64,000 bases of DNA, taken from Chondrilla cf. caribensis (lineage: Eukaryota; Porifera; Demospongiae; Chondrillida; Chondrillidae). The notes beneath the pieces were generated by a model. The model had not been told where the DNA came from, did no database searches, and saw nothing but the letters and a program-made list of their open reading frames with translations. The translations under genes and the position numbers were made by a program. The stretch covers positions 1,002,382 to 1,066,381 of the forward strand of contig OZ026567.1 in the NCBI GenBank assembly GCA_964020155.1, written 5' to 3'. How positions within the stretch are numbered: the first letter of the stretch is position 1; each line of letters opens with the position of its first letter. Positions 27,985 through 41,700 of this stretch are shown in pieces.

Positions 27985-28164
27985 GTACAGTGAATTCTTG
28001 TTAATTCGCCACCGCTTAATCCGCCAAACCTTTTAATCTGCCACAATATCCCAGTACCAATATAACGTACAAGTACCAATGAATATCCAGTTAATCTGCC
28101 AAACTCGTTAATCCACCATATTCTTTGAAAATGAATTGTGGTGAATTCACAAGTATTCACTGTA
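27985..28164. mobile_element. 180-bp MITE with 27-bp inverted ends
   Basis: Left end tacagtgaattcttgttaa... and right end match in inverse orientation at 24 of 27 positions, with TA at both outer edges. This is the layout of pogo/Tigger-type non-autonomous elements. No coding capacity. Confidence 0.75.
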
Positions 28165-28911
28165 TATCTATCAGGCTGCGAGTCTCAAGTTGACGGGCTT
28201 CTGCGAGAATATAGCTTCTGTTAAAAATGCCAGATACGTACGACTGTGTCTAAGGGTATTGTCAACACATTTAGTGGCAAAGTATAGTGTTTGTGTAGAC
28301 CTTAATGAGCTGTAATCTAGATATAGTTCACTATAGCCAGCCATCGGCTATGTATTTTCACGGGACAGATCTATATCCAAGACGTACATACATATGTACA
28401 ATGTACGTACATATTAGAATTGACATCCAAATTATGGACTAATTTGCATTTATAATCTCATCAATATGTAATGTAATTTAATTAGAGAATGGAAGAGAAA
28501 GTATTCTGAAGAATTCCGTTGAATTCCAAAGTCATTCGCTGACAACTATTATCACTCATATGCTTTTTACACTTACTAGATTACACCTGTGAGTTCATTT
28601 TCAACTAGTCTATCCACAATAGATATATTCTCCTTTATTGCCTGTTACACCCAAGTAAGCAGAGTATCCTTGAGAACTTCATTCCCTATAGCTTGTATCA
28701 TATCTGGTGTGACCAGCTCTAAGTTCTGATTTGTTCTTTTGGGCTGCATGTATTATTACAATGAAGCTGAAACCACTTTGTAACCTTTTATAGAGGTTCC
28801 ACAGTATGTGAGTTGTACATACCGCTGAACCAGTATGACCTGTACCACTCACCGTGTACACCACAGTGACCCAAAATATAATCCCTAACTCTTGAGTTGC
28901 ATGTCATTGAA

Positions 28912-29500
28912 ATACAGTTGAACCTTCATCATCAGTAAAGGACATTATGAATATGTCAGAACCAACAGTCTGGGCATAATACAAATTACCTCCCCACAAA
29001 GGACACTTTGAGGGATCTAAACTAGTCCTTCCTATAGTGCTAGTACGTATACATTTTTAGGGGCTGCCGCAATTTAGGAGCTGCCGCAGGCAGCCCCTAT
29101 ATTGTTTTCATTTCGACTTCCGGTATGTTACGCTCGTCCGATATAATATTATAGATATATATATATAATATGTGTTCCCACGCGTAACCGCAACAATGAA
29201 TTTATATTAGAATTTATATTGCGCGAAATAAAGATGGCCGATTTCGAACGCGACAATTTGAATTTGGGCTAGAATTCGTGCGCTGAAGCTTCGCCAAACG
29301 TGATAACTTCAACGAAGGTTCTTGTGAACCTAAGAAATACGCGCAAGTAATTCGAGTGCGGGGGGCGGCAGCCCCACGAGTTTTTGAACTCGAATTACTT
29401 GTTCACCTCTGAAGAGTGGACAACCTCTCTACAGTGGAGTGAATAAAATGGCCGACCCAAATGTGTCCTCCATAAAGAGGTTCCATTTAACTTCAATTGT
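28912..29500. mobile_element. Decayed pogo-like MITE relic split by a nested element
   Basis: The left part (tacagttgaacctt, ggacattatg) and right part (gaagagtggaca, ggccgaccc, gtcctcc) match the relic at 5915-6150 in reverse complement. They are separated by the R2 element at 29055-29402, so that insertion is younger. Confidence 0.5.
29055..29402 (+). mobile_element. Hairpin-ended MITE-like element (family R2)
   Basis: AT-rich start, then atggccgatttcgaacgc, a gaaggttcttgtgaacc segment and a terminal hairpin: caagtaattcgag at 29344-29356 pairs perfectly with ctcgaattacttg at 29389-29401 across a GC-rich loop. Other copies: 15355-15642, 50325-50635, 51130-51341, fragment near 56105-56212. 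No coding capacity. Confidence 0.7.
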
Positions 29501-30112
29501 GTTTTGACCTCATTTCATTGCCACACCCTTTTCATTTACACGTTCATCTGGCAGTGATAATTGGTAGAAATAAACATGTTATGAAAACAACTTCATGTGT
29601 TATAAAAGGTAATATTCATATGCTTTCATTGAGATACAGTAGATAGTTGTTCACCACTTGTCATTCACTTACACATGTCTGCTTAATAGGAAATGTTTTT
29701 TGAGCACTATTCAGTTTCCTTTAATATGTAGAGTGTCTGTGGTATGTAGTGGTTCCATAAATCCAAATCAATTATCATTGCATGGTATAGAACTGATTAA
29801 TTAATGAAATCAATTGATCAAGAAATGGGATGTACATGTCATGACAACCCGAGAAGGAGCATTAACAGCACATATGACCGAGGAGTGTGTCACCATACAC
29901 TGGAGGGAAGTACCTATTCTCTGCAAAGGTGGAATCCTTAGCTATAGAAATGCATTGTTACATTTGAATTTTCCCTGTTTAATTCAATGCATACTTCTAA
30001 ATTTCAGGATGTTGATTGTTTCAATAGGATTTCTTCTGCAATAAAACTGCTATTTCCTTCACTTTTACTTATCAATTCACTCTGTGTCCCGGTATAGGTC
30101 TCAGTTCGTCCC

Positions 30113-30699
30113 ATGATGGACTCAAGATCGTTGTTCTTGTTCTTGGTCATCGCAACTACTGGACTTGACAGGATATCTCTGGTGGAGGGATATGTAGCTG
30201 GGGCTCCCCCTGAGTCATGTGACACAATGCTACCTATCCACTCGGGGAGTGGTTTTGATAACTGTAGTGAACTATGTCCGACAGTTAGCATTGATGGAGT
30301 TGAACTTGATGACAATATTTTTGAGTACAACTGTAGCCAGAACTATACAAGTGAGTTAACTAGCACAATCACAGAGCTGTTCCTGTCAGTCCATGTTCAG
30401 TATATGTAGTCTCATCAACAAGATCTGTATCTGTGTCTGTCTATGCCTGTTAGCATCTCTGTGTGTGTGCATGTTGAAGTTGATTCTTATCTGTACTTGC
30501 AAAATATGATTTTTTTCGTAATGTTTAACCACTTTAATTGATGTATTAATTAATGTAATGACTAGTGTTGCACGTGTGTGCACGCGTGTGTACGTGCATG
30601 CGTGTGTGTGCGTGTGTGTATGCATGTGTGCATGCCTGTGTGTGTATGTGTGTATGTACGTGCGTGCATGTGTGTGTGCGTATGCATAATATGTGCATG

Positions 30700-30769
<70 letters not shown>

Positions 30770-30770
30770 T

Positions 30771-30835
<65 letters not shown>

Positions 30836-32672
30836 TGCATGCGAGCATGTGTATGTGTGCGTGCATGCGTGTGTGTGCATGTGTGCATGCGTGCATGTGA
30901 TGTGTGTGCGTGTGTGTGCATGTGTGTGGTTTGCAATTACAGTGGTTTGCCATACCTCCAATTAGTAACAATGAGAGGTGGCGCAAGTTCACTGAGAGGG
31001 TTTTTAGTGGAATTTCGGAATTTCAGCAATTCTTCCACATTTGATGGTAATCTCTCTCATATTGGTGACTTTGTCATCAGAAGTGGATATGAGGACTCCA
31101 CCAGATTGGAGTGTGAAGGGGTAAGCATATGGCCTATCTGGACATGTGTTATGTGTATATTACAATGATATCACTACAAGCCTGAGGTTAGATTAAGGAA
31201 AGGGGTCCAGTCTGATAGGTAAATATAAGGCTGATGATGCAGTGTTCTCACCAAACACCTTCAGTGTCATTAAGGAAGACCTCCAATTTCCCCACTGTAA
31301 AGTGGCAATTCTTCCAGCTCCTGCTCACTGCACCACACTGTCCCATGCCTCCAGGAAATGGTGAAGCATTTGGGATCCTCAAATGCTAGATCAATTGCAG
31401 CAAAGACTTCCTTTCGATGATACCATATACCTGTCTGATGCACTGTATTGCGATAAAACCAGTATATGCTTGAATGCTTAGCCCGATATCTTTTTTTTCT
31501 GGCTGGAAATCAGTAGTATAGTGCAGTGTGAGGAACCATTAAATATCAAGCCTTTGGCCATCAACAAGGCTTTGGGCTATGAATTTCAGACACTTTAAGG
31601 TAAGGAGGTTTTGTATGAAACCCCTGGTCCCCAAGTACACATACTGTATTGCTCTGACCATAGACAATGCAGTCACCACAGTACTCGTGGTATGCTGGAT
31701 AACAATATCACGAGAGTTGGTATGCAATTATATTATTTTATACAGAAATATACCAAACGCCCACTATGTACCTTTGGTAGGGCTGTAGCAGATACAGCCT
31801 TCATTAACTCTGGCTTGTCCCTTGTTGAACAATCAAGCCAAAGTGTCTGTTACACTACAGCACTACCAGAGGTGCTTTAGAAATTACAAATGTACCTAAT
31901 ACAGATAGAACTGTGTACTAATTTCTTGGGTGTATGTTATGTCTACTTCAATATTCATGGTTATTCTTCGAAGTTATACTATTTCAACATTGTGACATCA
32001 GTATGTATAACCTTTATTGTACCCTCGTCATGCTGTATATACAGTATATGCTAGTAATAAGTGAGTTTTATACAATCCAACTTACTTTGTACATAACTAC
32101 CTTGAAAGGCTCAACACATTTATGCTTCTTATCAAATGTATGTAATCACTATCAGTACTGGTTGACATAGTGTACATGAGCTAGGGACTGAGTAAACTGT
32201 ACTCACTAACCAGGAGTATGTAGCAACTGGGGTACTTAATAAGCAAGTTGCAGTGTGTGACACTTAGCCTCACTGGGTTGTGTGATTTCTGTTGCACACA
32301 GCATGGGGTGACGCAGTCCAAGATAAACACTGATGGAATTACCTCATTTATCTGGACTTCTCCTGGAATTGGTCGGCAAGAAAAATTTCAAATGTGGTAG
32401 GTTGTATACGTTTTTTGTGTGTGTGTATGTGTGTGTGTGTTTGTGTGTGTATGTGTGTGTGTTTGCATGTATATATGCCTGTAAGTGGGTGTTTTTATGT
32501 GTGTGCATATGTATATGTATGTGCCTGCATGTGTGTGTGTTTGCGTGTGTATGTGTGTATTTACGTGTGTATGTGTGTATTTGCATGTGGTGTGCATGTC
32601 AGGCTTCATAATTACAGATATTCCCATCTAATGGATTGGGTTTCCATTCACCACAAACCGAACGTGTGTGTG

Positions 32673-32741
<69 letters not shown>

Positions 32742-35700
32742 TTGTGTGTGTGCGTGTGTTTGTGTTTGGTGTGCATGTGTGTGTGTGCATGGATGTGTGT
32801 GTACATGTGCATGGATGCATACATGCGTGCATTTCCGTATGTGTACATGAATTTCAGAGTCTACAATTTACATATCACTCCATCATCTTCACAATTCAGG
32901 TATACAATCGTCACTTCACCATCTGCTTACTTTCGTCCTCGGAAAGACATAGTTGGGGTGAGTCACAGGACTTGATCTTACCTTCTGTTCTCCAACATTA
33001 GCATACATTGCATTATGATTTCATGTGAATGTCCTTGTCCATTCTCCATTATTAGATCCCAAGTGAAATGAGCTGCAGTAAGTTATCTGTTGACTCACTA
33101 GACTCATACCATGTGGCTTTCAAATTTTACTATGTTAAACCCAACCTGTACCATATGTCAGTCAACTTGTAACATGCGTCACTATACCTGTACTATGTTC
33201 CACTATACCTGTACCATTGCACTGCCCAGCTTGTAGCAATGACTCCTTCATCTATGTGACGCAAACCACTCCTCGCTATCATGCCATATGTGTGAGGTGT
33301 CCAGAAAATGGCACATTCGAGACAACACCAGAAGGAAGGACCTGTAGTGAGTCCACTCATGTTGTGTTGTAGCACCACACAATTGTCCACTTTACAAACC
33401 TGTATGTACTGGCTTTGTCATGTTAGCGTTCCACTAACATGTGTACACGTATACCATTTTTACATGTGTCATTAAGAGTGAGTTGTCGTATTCACCTTTG
33501 ATGCATGGTATATCTCACAGCAGTGAATATTTTTCCTTTTAAGTGTTGATGGAAAATTGTAAGATAATAAATTGAAGAATAGGGCTTGCTGTGCTAGACT
33601 ATGCACATAATATTGTTCCAAGTATATTGCAGTATCCGTCTGTCGGCCATCTTCTTCATCTGAATATCATTCCATTGGCCTAAGAGCGGATTTCCATTGA
33701 TACATGCTCATACTGTGTTATGTTATTGTATTTGTTATAGTTTGTCCTGAGAACACTTACTTGATTTTGAGTCAAGTTGGTTCCACTTATCTGTCCGAGT
33801 GTTTGGAGTGTCCAGCGAACAGCATGTCTGAGAAAGGTCACAGCAAAATATGCCCCTGTGAGGAGGGATTTGGCAGGCGTGAACGGAACAATGCATCTCT
33901 TCCTTGTGAGGGTGAGTGTGGTTGTCATTTTGAAGCAAAACACAAGCAGATTTGAAGCTTTGTAAACTTATTGGAGGTTTGTGTCTATAATGGAATTCCA
34001 GCTGTTTCCTCTTGTGGTTTGTTACCATGGCAGTGTATGTACATACCATATATGTACATATTATTTTCGTGTAGGTAAATTTCACAAAGTTTGAATATGA
34101 GCACTTGTGTAAATATACAAACTGTGTCATATTCAATTTACATCGTCCTTTAGTAGGATGGGTCTGGAACTGAGAAAAATAGCATCCCAATGCGATCATT
34201 TAAAGCATTTGTGTGAAGTGTGAAAAATTACAATTTGAATTTACAATTTGATTAATTGATTGATCAACCTATTTTTCATTTTAAATATGATTATCATCAA
34301 TAGTGGGAGCAAATCGATTAATCACGAAAGTAATTAAGTGCATGAACAGGAAACACCTTTGCTTTATCACCAGAACCTTCACTAGTTCCTGAAATGTGAA
34401 AGGACTAAAGACTCCAAATCAAGTCTATTGCATGACAATTCCTTGATTGATTTGTTACTGTGAACTGATAATTGATTTGAAGATTACCACTGAATCCTAG
34501 CTCTAGTACAAACATAGGCTGAAGATGTAGAGATGAATATTCTTCTGTTTGGACGACAAATCAGAATAATTTTTGAGAAGATGATGAGTTTTAACTTATA
34601 CGCTATTTTGCAAGTGAAAGCCTGAAGACGCCTACATATAAGAGGGTGGGATGTTATCTTTAAACTTAATTTTTGACATGCGTTAATCGTCCAAACAGAA
34701 GAACTTCCACCTCCACATGCTACGAACACGTCAAGCTACTCCCACAACATAAGCGGGAAATCTCTGTCCGAATGTTCCATATGATATCAATGGTTCATTA
34801 CACATTGTGTTAGTATCATAGCAAACAGATTGCATGTGATTGTCATGTGATCCCCACTGGTTCTTTACCATCAGGTATACTTACCTATAGTGTAAGCCTT
34901 GTTCAGCCATGCATGACCATAGCTGTTGGACACATGGTTGTGGTTGGTGATGTTATCATAACTGCATCACCTTTCACAATGTACAAGTGTGACCCTTATC
35001 TCATTGTGAACAGTCGAAATGCAACTGCCCACCCTTATCTCTTTGTTAACAGTCAGATAGTACCTACACATAGGACTCAGATCTCACTTCCAGTCCACAC
35101 ACACCTCTCTCTGGTTCTCTGCCTAGTAGGATATCTGGTCAGGGAAGAGTCTGAGCAAAATGTTTAATTCACTCCAAATCCCTCTAACAGTCATGGTCAT
35201 GCAATGACATAGGCATTGATTTGTGTAGGTCACCCTAACATGCTAGCTATTGTAAGACATGATGAGTATGAGTTATGTCTATTCTAAGCAAGATGTGCAG
35301 CTAATGCAGTCCTGCTTTCAATTAATGACCGACGGCATCATGCTGGATGTGTTCAATTGAAGGTATGACTGTATAGCTGCACGTCTGGTTTGGAAGGGAC
35401 AAAACTAGCTTGTGTTATGGTGAGTAGACTGACTGGTGACAGGAAATTGGTCTGATTAGTTAATACAAAGGGTGCTGCATATTTCATGGCTTCCCTGCAA
35501 ATGTGTTGTAGAAATTTTATGAACCACTTCTTTCTGTTGATCTACCTTTCAATTTTCAAATCCATCATCAGCGCATGGTAATCAATTGATTACCTGATTA
35601 ATCTTTTGAGTAATTTAATAGGCATTACCAGAAAACTCTCACTTTGTTGGACTGAGTAGTCAGTGGACTTGATGTCAAGTTTTAAGAGCTGTGACCTTAG

Positions 35701-38700
35701 CAGTAGATGCTCTAGAATAAGTTTGAATTCAATTGAAGGTCATCTACTTTGTAGTTATATAGTTTAGACAGGGAATTTTAAATGTGTCATCGAAAATCAA
35801 ATAGTAACATCTTATGTCTAGAAAAATCTCCCCCATAAAAACATTGTACTGTACTGAACAGATTCAAACCCACCTTATACAGACACCTGTTACCATGTTG
35901 TGTAGGATGCTTCACCACTCCACCTACCAACATCACCGTCATCGGCTCTCAACGACCTGAGATTGGAATCACCTGGGAAGCTCCTGCTAACTCTGAAAGA
36001 TGGTCTATTCTGTACAGAGTGACAGTGAGTGACGGAACGAGTAATGTGACTCAAGTTACAGAGAGTACAGTGACCATGGCAACCCTTGGTGACCTCACCC
36101 TACAATCCAACTACACCCTCTATGTGACTGCATTCACTGAAACAGGCTGTGAAACTGGTCCTACCAGTGTGGACATTACAGTGATGGAAAGTGAGTATTG
36201 TTGTTGTTATTGTTATTGTTGTTAATGGTAGTAATTTGGTATTGGTGGTTGCACTGGGCATTGTTGTTATTTGTAGCTTTACTGTTTGTTTAGTTGTTGT
36301 TACTATTGTTCATTATAATATTTTTATTTGTCTATTGTTGGTAGAGTTGCAGGATGTTATTTGTATATGTCATTGTTATTGTTGTTGATTTTCGTATTGT
36401 TGTTGCCAATATGGATACACGTATACTAATGTTTGGTGTTACTTGTTGATGTTATTGCTGATGTTGTTTGTAGCTATTATTGGTGTTACTTTTATTGGTG
36501 TTGTCAAAGTACCAGTATTGTTGTGACCCCTGTCCCCAACTCACTTTGACTGACATTCCTACTGTTGTATGTGTTGCTAGGGTGTCCGGACACACCTCCT
36601 AATATAACCAATGTAGTGGTTTCAGTCGAATCAGCTCAACTGGAATACACACCACCTTCTACAGAGGATCCACTCATTGAGGAATCTGACTTTCGTTATG
36701 CTGTGTACCTAAAGTGTAGTTCTGATTCCAATTTCATCCTGGTTGAAGATGGAATCCAGGATACGATGTTTACCATTCTTGGCCTTCGAGATGTGTCCAA
36801 GTGTACTGCCATGTTGGTTGCCTATAGCAATGACTGCTCACTTGTACTTGGAGGCCGATATTCTGCTGTTATAGGTAAGTACTGCTTCACAGCAATTCAA
36901 GATTGCATTCATGTTGGACATGCATGCAGGTCATGTTGGACATGCATGCAGGTCATGTTTCTCAATTCTTCAACCATGTCAATCTCTGTTGCCACTAGAA
37001 ACTCACTGTGTGTGCATTGCCTCTTGTATGCTGTGTGCACTCCCTGTAGAATGCTTCACTGCTCCACCTACCAACATCACCGTCATCAGCTCTCAACGAC
37101 CTGAGATTGGAATCACCTGGGAAGCTCCTGCTAACTCTGAAAGGTGGTCTGTTCTGTACAGAGTGACAGTGAGTGATGGAACGAGTAATGTGATTGCAGT
37201 CAACCGTAGCAATGAGACCACAGCAACCCTCCCCAACCTCAATGTACTCACCAGCTACACCCTCTATGTGACCGCATTCACTGAAACAGGCTGTGTTACT
37301 GGTACTGCCAGTGTGGACATTACAGTGATGGAGAGTGAGTGTTGTTGTTGTTGCTTTTGTTTGTTTTTTCTTTGGTCTGGTATTTTTGGAGTCATTAAGG
37401 CAACAGTAGTGCTGTTGTTGTTTATTGTTATTTTTGTCAGGTGGTAGAAATGTTGGTGTTGGTATATTTTGTTGTTGTTTATTATCAGTGATATTGAAAT
37501 TCATGTGTCGTTTGTTGTTGTTATCAATGTTACCAATATGTTTGGTGTTACTTGTTGATGTTATTGCTGATGTTGTTTGTAGCTATTATTGGTGTTGCTT
37601 TTACCGGTGTTGTCAAAGTACCAGTGTTGTTGTGACCCCTGTCCCCAACACACCTTGACTGACATTCCTACTGTTGTATGTGTTGCTAGGGTGTCCGGAC
37701 ACACCTCCTAATATAACCAATGTAGTGGCATTAGCAGAAACAACAGTTCAACTGGAATACACACCACCTTATACAGACGATCCACTCATTGAGGAATCTG
37801 ACTTTCGTTATGCTGTGTACCTCAAGTGCAGTTTTGATTCCAACTCTTCGTTGATTGAAGATGGAATCCGGACTACCACGTATATCATTTCCGACCTTCA
37901 AGAAGTGACAGAGTGTACTGCCTTGGTGGTTGCCTATAGCAACGACTGCCCTATTATATTTGGTGACCAATATTCCGTCAGTACCACCTTCACTACAGAG
38001 GTTTTAGGTGAGTAGAGGTCGTCTTTTGACAGAACCATACATCAAAGGGTGCTGGGGTGCAGTAAATAATTTATTGCACTTTGCACTGACCATGAAATGT
38101 GCAAACATCCTTAAAAGAGTGAGAGTGTGCAGCTATGTCCCTCACTTAACACTTTGAACATTCAATGTACACACCCTAACTTTTGGGACAATGAGCCAGC
38201 TACACACTGTAGTACTGACTGTACTGACCTCGCCCTCTAGCACTGTACTCTGTAGTCATTAAAACTATTACTACTGTGTAAACGTACATAACAGCAACAA
38301 TTCCTCACAGCATGTGAGTACACCCACACCATGATGATGAGATTGTACATACACAGTTGAACCAAACCAAGGATCACTGATCTTCCCTTAGTGGTCACAT
38401 CATTGATGATATCAGATCTGTATGCCATTTTATATTGTTAGCTTCTAGCAGTGGCAGTCCCCCAGTCTTGTTGACAAAGAAAGACAGATTGTTCTGACTT
38501 CTCACCATCTGGTTCAATCCCAACATGCATCTACACATGACTATACGTGCTTGCAAATCCGTCTGCTGTTCATGATGTACATATGTATTCATGTAACCCT
38601 CCTATCTAAGAGGCTGCTTATGAGCAAGATATCCAACTCTATATACCACCCTCATGTACCAGTGTCCGATCCAACTTCTGTTCATGATGTACATACACAC

Positions 38701-41700
38701 CTACTGTACTGTGCACTCCCTGTAGAATGCTTCACCACTCCACCTACCAACATCACCATCATCAGCTCTCAACGACCTGAGATTGATATCACCTGGGAAG
38801 CTCCTGCTAACACAGAGAGAAGAACCGTTCTGTACAGAGTGACAGTGAGTAACGGAACAAGTAATGTGACCGCAGTTAACAGTATTGATGTCACCATGGC
38901 AACCCTCCCCAACCTCAATGTACTCGCCAACTACACCCTCTATGTGACTGCATTCACTGAAACAGGCTGTGAAACTGGTCCTGCCAGTGTGGATATTACA
39001 GTGATGGAGAGTGAGTGTTGTTGTTATGCCTCGGTCTGTGCATGCGCAGAGCGGCAGCATATGATAGTGTGTTTGTGTGTGTGTCCGTCTGTCCGTGTAA
39101 TAACTGTCCAATGGCTGGAATGAAAGTGCAACTAAGAGGCTTTATAGGCTTCTCGCCATGTTTCTTCGATTTACCTTCGAGGATTTGGAAAATAAAGCTT
39201 CGTTCTCGAGATATAGCAGATTTTGTCTGTTTGTTCACCTCGAACGTGTCTTTCGAGCTTGAGAAACCAGAAGTGGCTTTCGGAAGTGCTCTGTGAGTTA
39301 GTTCCTTGATGTATGGGTAGATTAGGGTAATTTCAGAAATTTCAACTTCAAAGGAAATCGACTCCTGTCTGCGAAAGGAGCACTTCGCTTGGATTCCCCT
39401 CTATGCTTGCTCATCACGATTATTTTGATACCTAGAGTCACTGGTAAACAGCTGATAGGGTTGAAATCAGTCTTCTGTTTTTGTGAACGCCGTAATGACC
39501 ACACGCTTTGCTGTCCAACCTGTGTGTACTATGGTCCAGAAAACTGGTGTGTTTGTGTGTACTGGTTGTGTTGTTAGTGTTGTCAAAGTACCATTGTTGT
39601 TGTGACCCCTGTCCCCAACTCACCTTGACTGACATTCCTACTGTTGTATGTGTTGCTAGGGTGTCCGGACACACCTCCTAATATAACCAATGTAGTGGTT
39701 TCAGCAGAATCAGCTCAACTGGAATACACACCACCTTATACAGAGGATCCACTCATTGAGGAATCTGACTTTCGTTATGCTGTGTACAGAAAGTGCAGTT
39801 TCGACTCTGACTTTATCCTTGTTGAAGATGGAATCCCGTCTACAACTTACATCATTTCTGACCTTCAAGAAGTTACAGAGTGTACTGTCATGTTGGTTGC
39901 CTATAGCAACGACTGCCCAAGTACATTCGGGGGACCATACTCCATCACTACAAATTTCACCACTGATGCATTAGGTGAGTACAGACTTAGGGCATGTGAG
40001 TGAGTCCACATTACTCAACAACGACACATTCGTAGGTGTTGACCTTATATCGATGATTTACACATGTCAGAACAGTGAAATTGTCAACTGCCAGTATGTA
40101 TGTACCTGAGATGACGTCCTCTTCATCAGTGTTAGATGAAGTGACCTCCTCACTATCAGATGCACCTGAGATGACATCTTCTCCATCAATGTCAGCTGAA
40201 GTGACCTCCTTTTTATCAGATGTACCTGAAACGCCATCTTCTCCATCAGTGATAGTCCAAGTGTCCTCCTCTCTATCAGATGTACCTGAGATGACGTCCT
40301 CTCCATCAGTGTTAACTGAAGTGACCTCCTCTCTAACAGATGTACCTGAGGTGACATCTTCTTCATCAGTGATAGTCAAAGTGACCTCCTCCCTATCAGA
40401 TGTACCTGAGATGACGTCCTCTCCATCAGTGTTCACTGAAGTGACATCCTCTCTATCAGATGCACCTGAGATGATGACGTCATCAACAGCGTCAATCGAA
40501 GTGACCTCCTCATTATCAGATGTACCTGCAGAGATGACATCTTCTTCATCAGTGTTACCTGAAGTGACCTCCTCTCTATCAGATGTACTTGAGTTGACGT
40601 TCTCTTCATCAGTGTCAGTTGAAGTGACCTCCTCCCTCTCAGAAGTACCTGAAATGATGACCTCTTCATCAGTGATAGTCGAAGTGACCTCCTCTTTATC
40701 AGATGTACCTGAGATGACGTCCTCTCCATCAGTGTTCACTGAAGTGACATCCTCTCTATCAGATGCACCTGAGATGATGACGTCTTCAACAGTGTCAATC
40801 GAAGTGACCTCCTCATTATCAGATGTACCTGCAGAGATGACATCTTCTTCATCAGTGTTACCTGAAGTGACCACCTCACTATCAGATGTACTTGAAATGA
40901 CATCTTCATCAGTGTTAGCTCCACCATTGTTGACCGTAGAGCCTCCTCCATTGTCCACTCTAGAGCTTCTACCATCGTCGACTCCAGAGCCTCCTCCAGT
41001 GTCGACTATAGAAACTCCACCATCATTTACTCCAGAGCCTCCTTCATCATCAACTATAGTGACTCTTCCATCATCAACTGCAGAGACTCCTCCATTATCG
41101 GCTATAGACACTCCACCATCGTCAACTCCAGTGACTCCTCCATCGTCAACTCCAGAGACTCCACCATCGTCAACTCCAGAGACTCCTCCGTCGTCAACTC
41201 CAGAGACTCCTCCGTCGTCAACTCCAGAGACTCCTCCATCGTCAACTCCAGAGACTCCTCCATCGTCAACTCCAGAGACTCCTCCATCGTCAACTCCAGA
41301 GACTCCACCATCGTCAACTCCAGAGACTCCTCCATCGTCAACTCCAGAGACTCCTCCATCGTCAACTCCAGAGACTCCTTCATCGTCAACTCCAGAGACA
41401 CCTCCATCGTCAACTCCAGAGACTCCTCCATCGTCAACTCCAGAGACTCCTCCATCGTCAACTCCAGAGACTCCTCCATCGTCAACTCCAGAGACTCCTC
41501 CATCGTCAACTCCAGAGACTCCTCCATCGTCAACTCCAGAGACTCCTCCATCGTCAACTCCAGAGACTCCTCCATCGTCAACTCCAGAGACTCCTCCATC
41601 GTCAACTCCAGAGACTCCACCATCGTCAACTCCAGTGACTCCTCCATCGTCAACTCCAGTGACTCCTCCATCGTCAACTCCAGAGACTCCTCCATCGTCA

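Larger units (their letters stand above)
25381..30112. other. Intergenic region D-E, repeat-filled
   Basis: No coding exon seen. It holds R1-family fragments with GT tracts (25540-26360), three degenerate copies of a roughly 0.5-kb repeat (26366-27880), an inverted-repeat MITE (27985-28164) and a hairpin-ended element nested in an older MITE relic (28912-29500). 29500-30112 shows nothing recognisable and should include the promoter of gene E. Confidence 0.6.
30113..32957 (+). other. Reeler domain of gene E (exons 1-4)
   Basis: Reeler landmarks align with genes A and B: GAPPESC, NYTITMRGG, LRGFLVEF, a Cys near RLECEG, GVTQSK, TSFIWTSPG and a final strand YTIVTSPSAYF. Introns fall at the same places as in gene A for the first two junctions; the third coding segment is split by an extra intron at 32397-32899. 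Extra Cys (NCSELC) sit in the first exon. Confidence 0.75.

Noticed and set aside
30562..30992. Cys/Val or His/Thr strings encoded over GT and CA tracts here and at many other places
   Set aside because: Microsatellite translation; low complexity and within introns or intergenic DNA.
33912..35905. Additional exon in the 2-kb intron of gene E, for example the frame at 34847-35167
   Set aside because: No domain resemblance, no needed phase change, and the flanking exons already join in phase 1.
39030..39560. Possible mobile element or exon between FN3-5 and FN3-6 (gtgtgtccgtctgtccgtg)
   Set aside because: Looks like foreign repeat sequence, but no ends or second copy in the window could be found.
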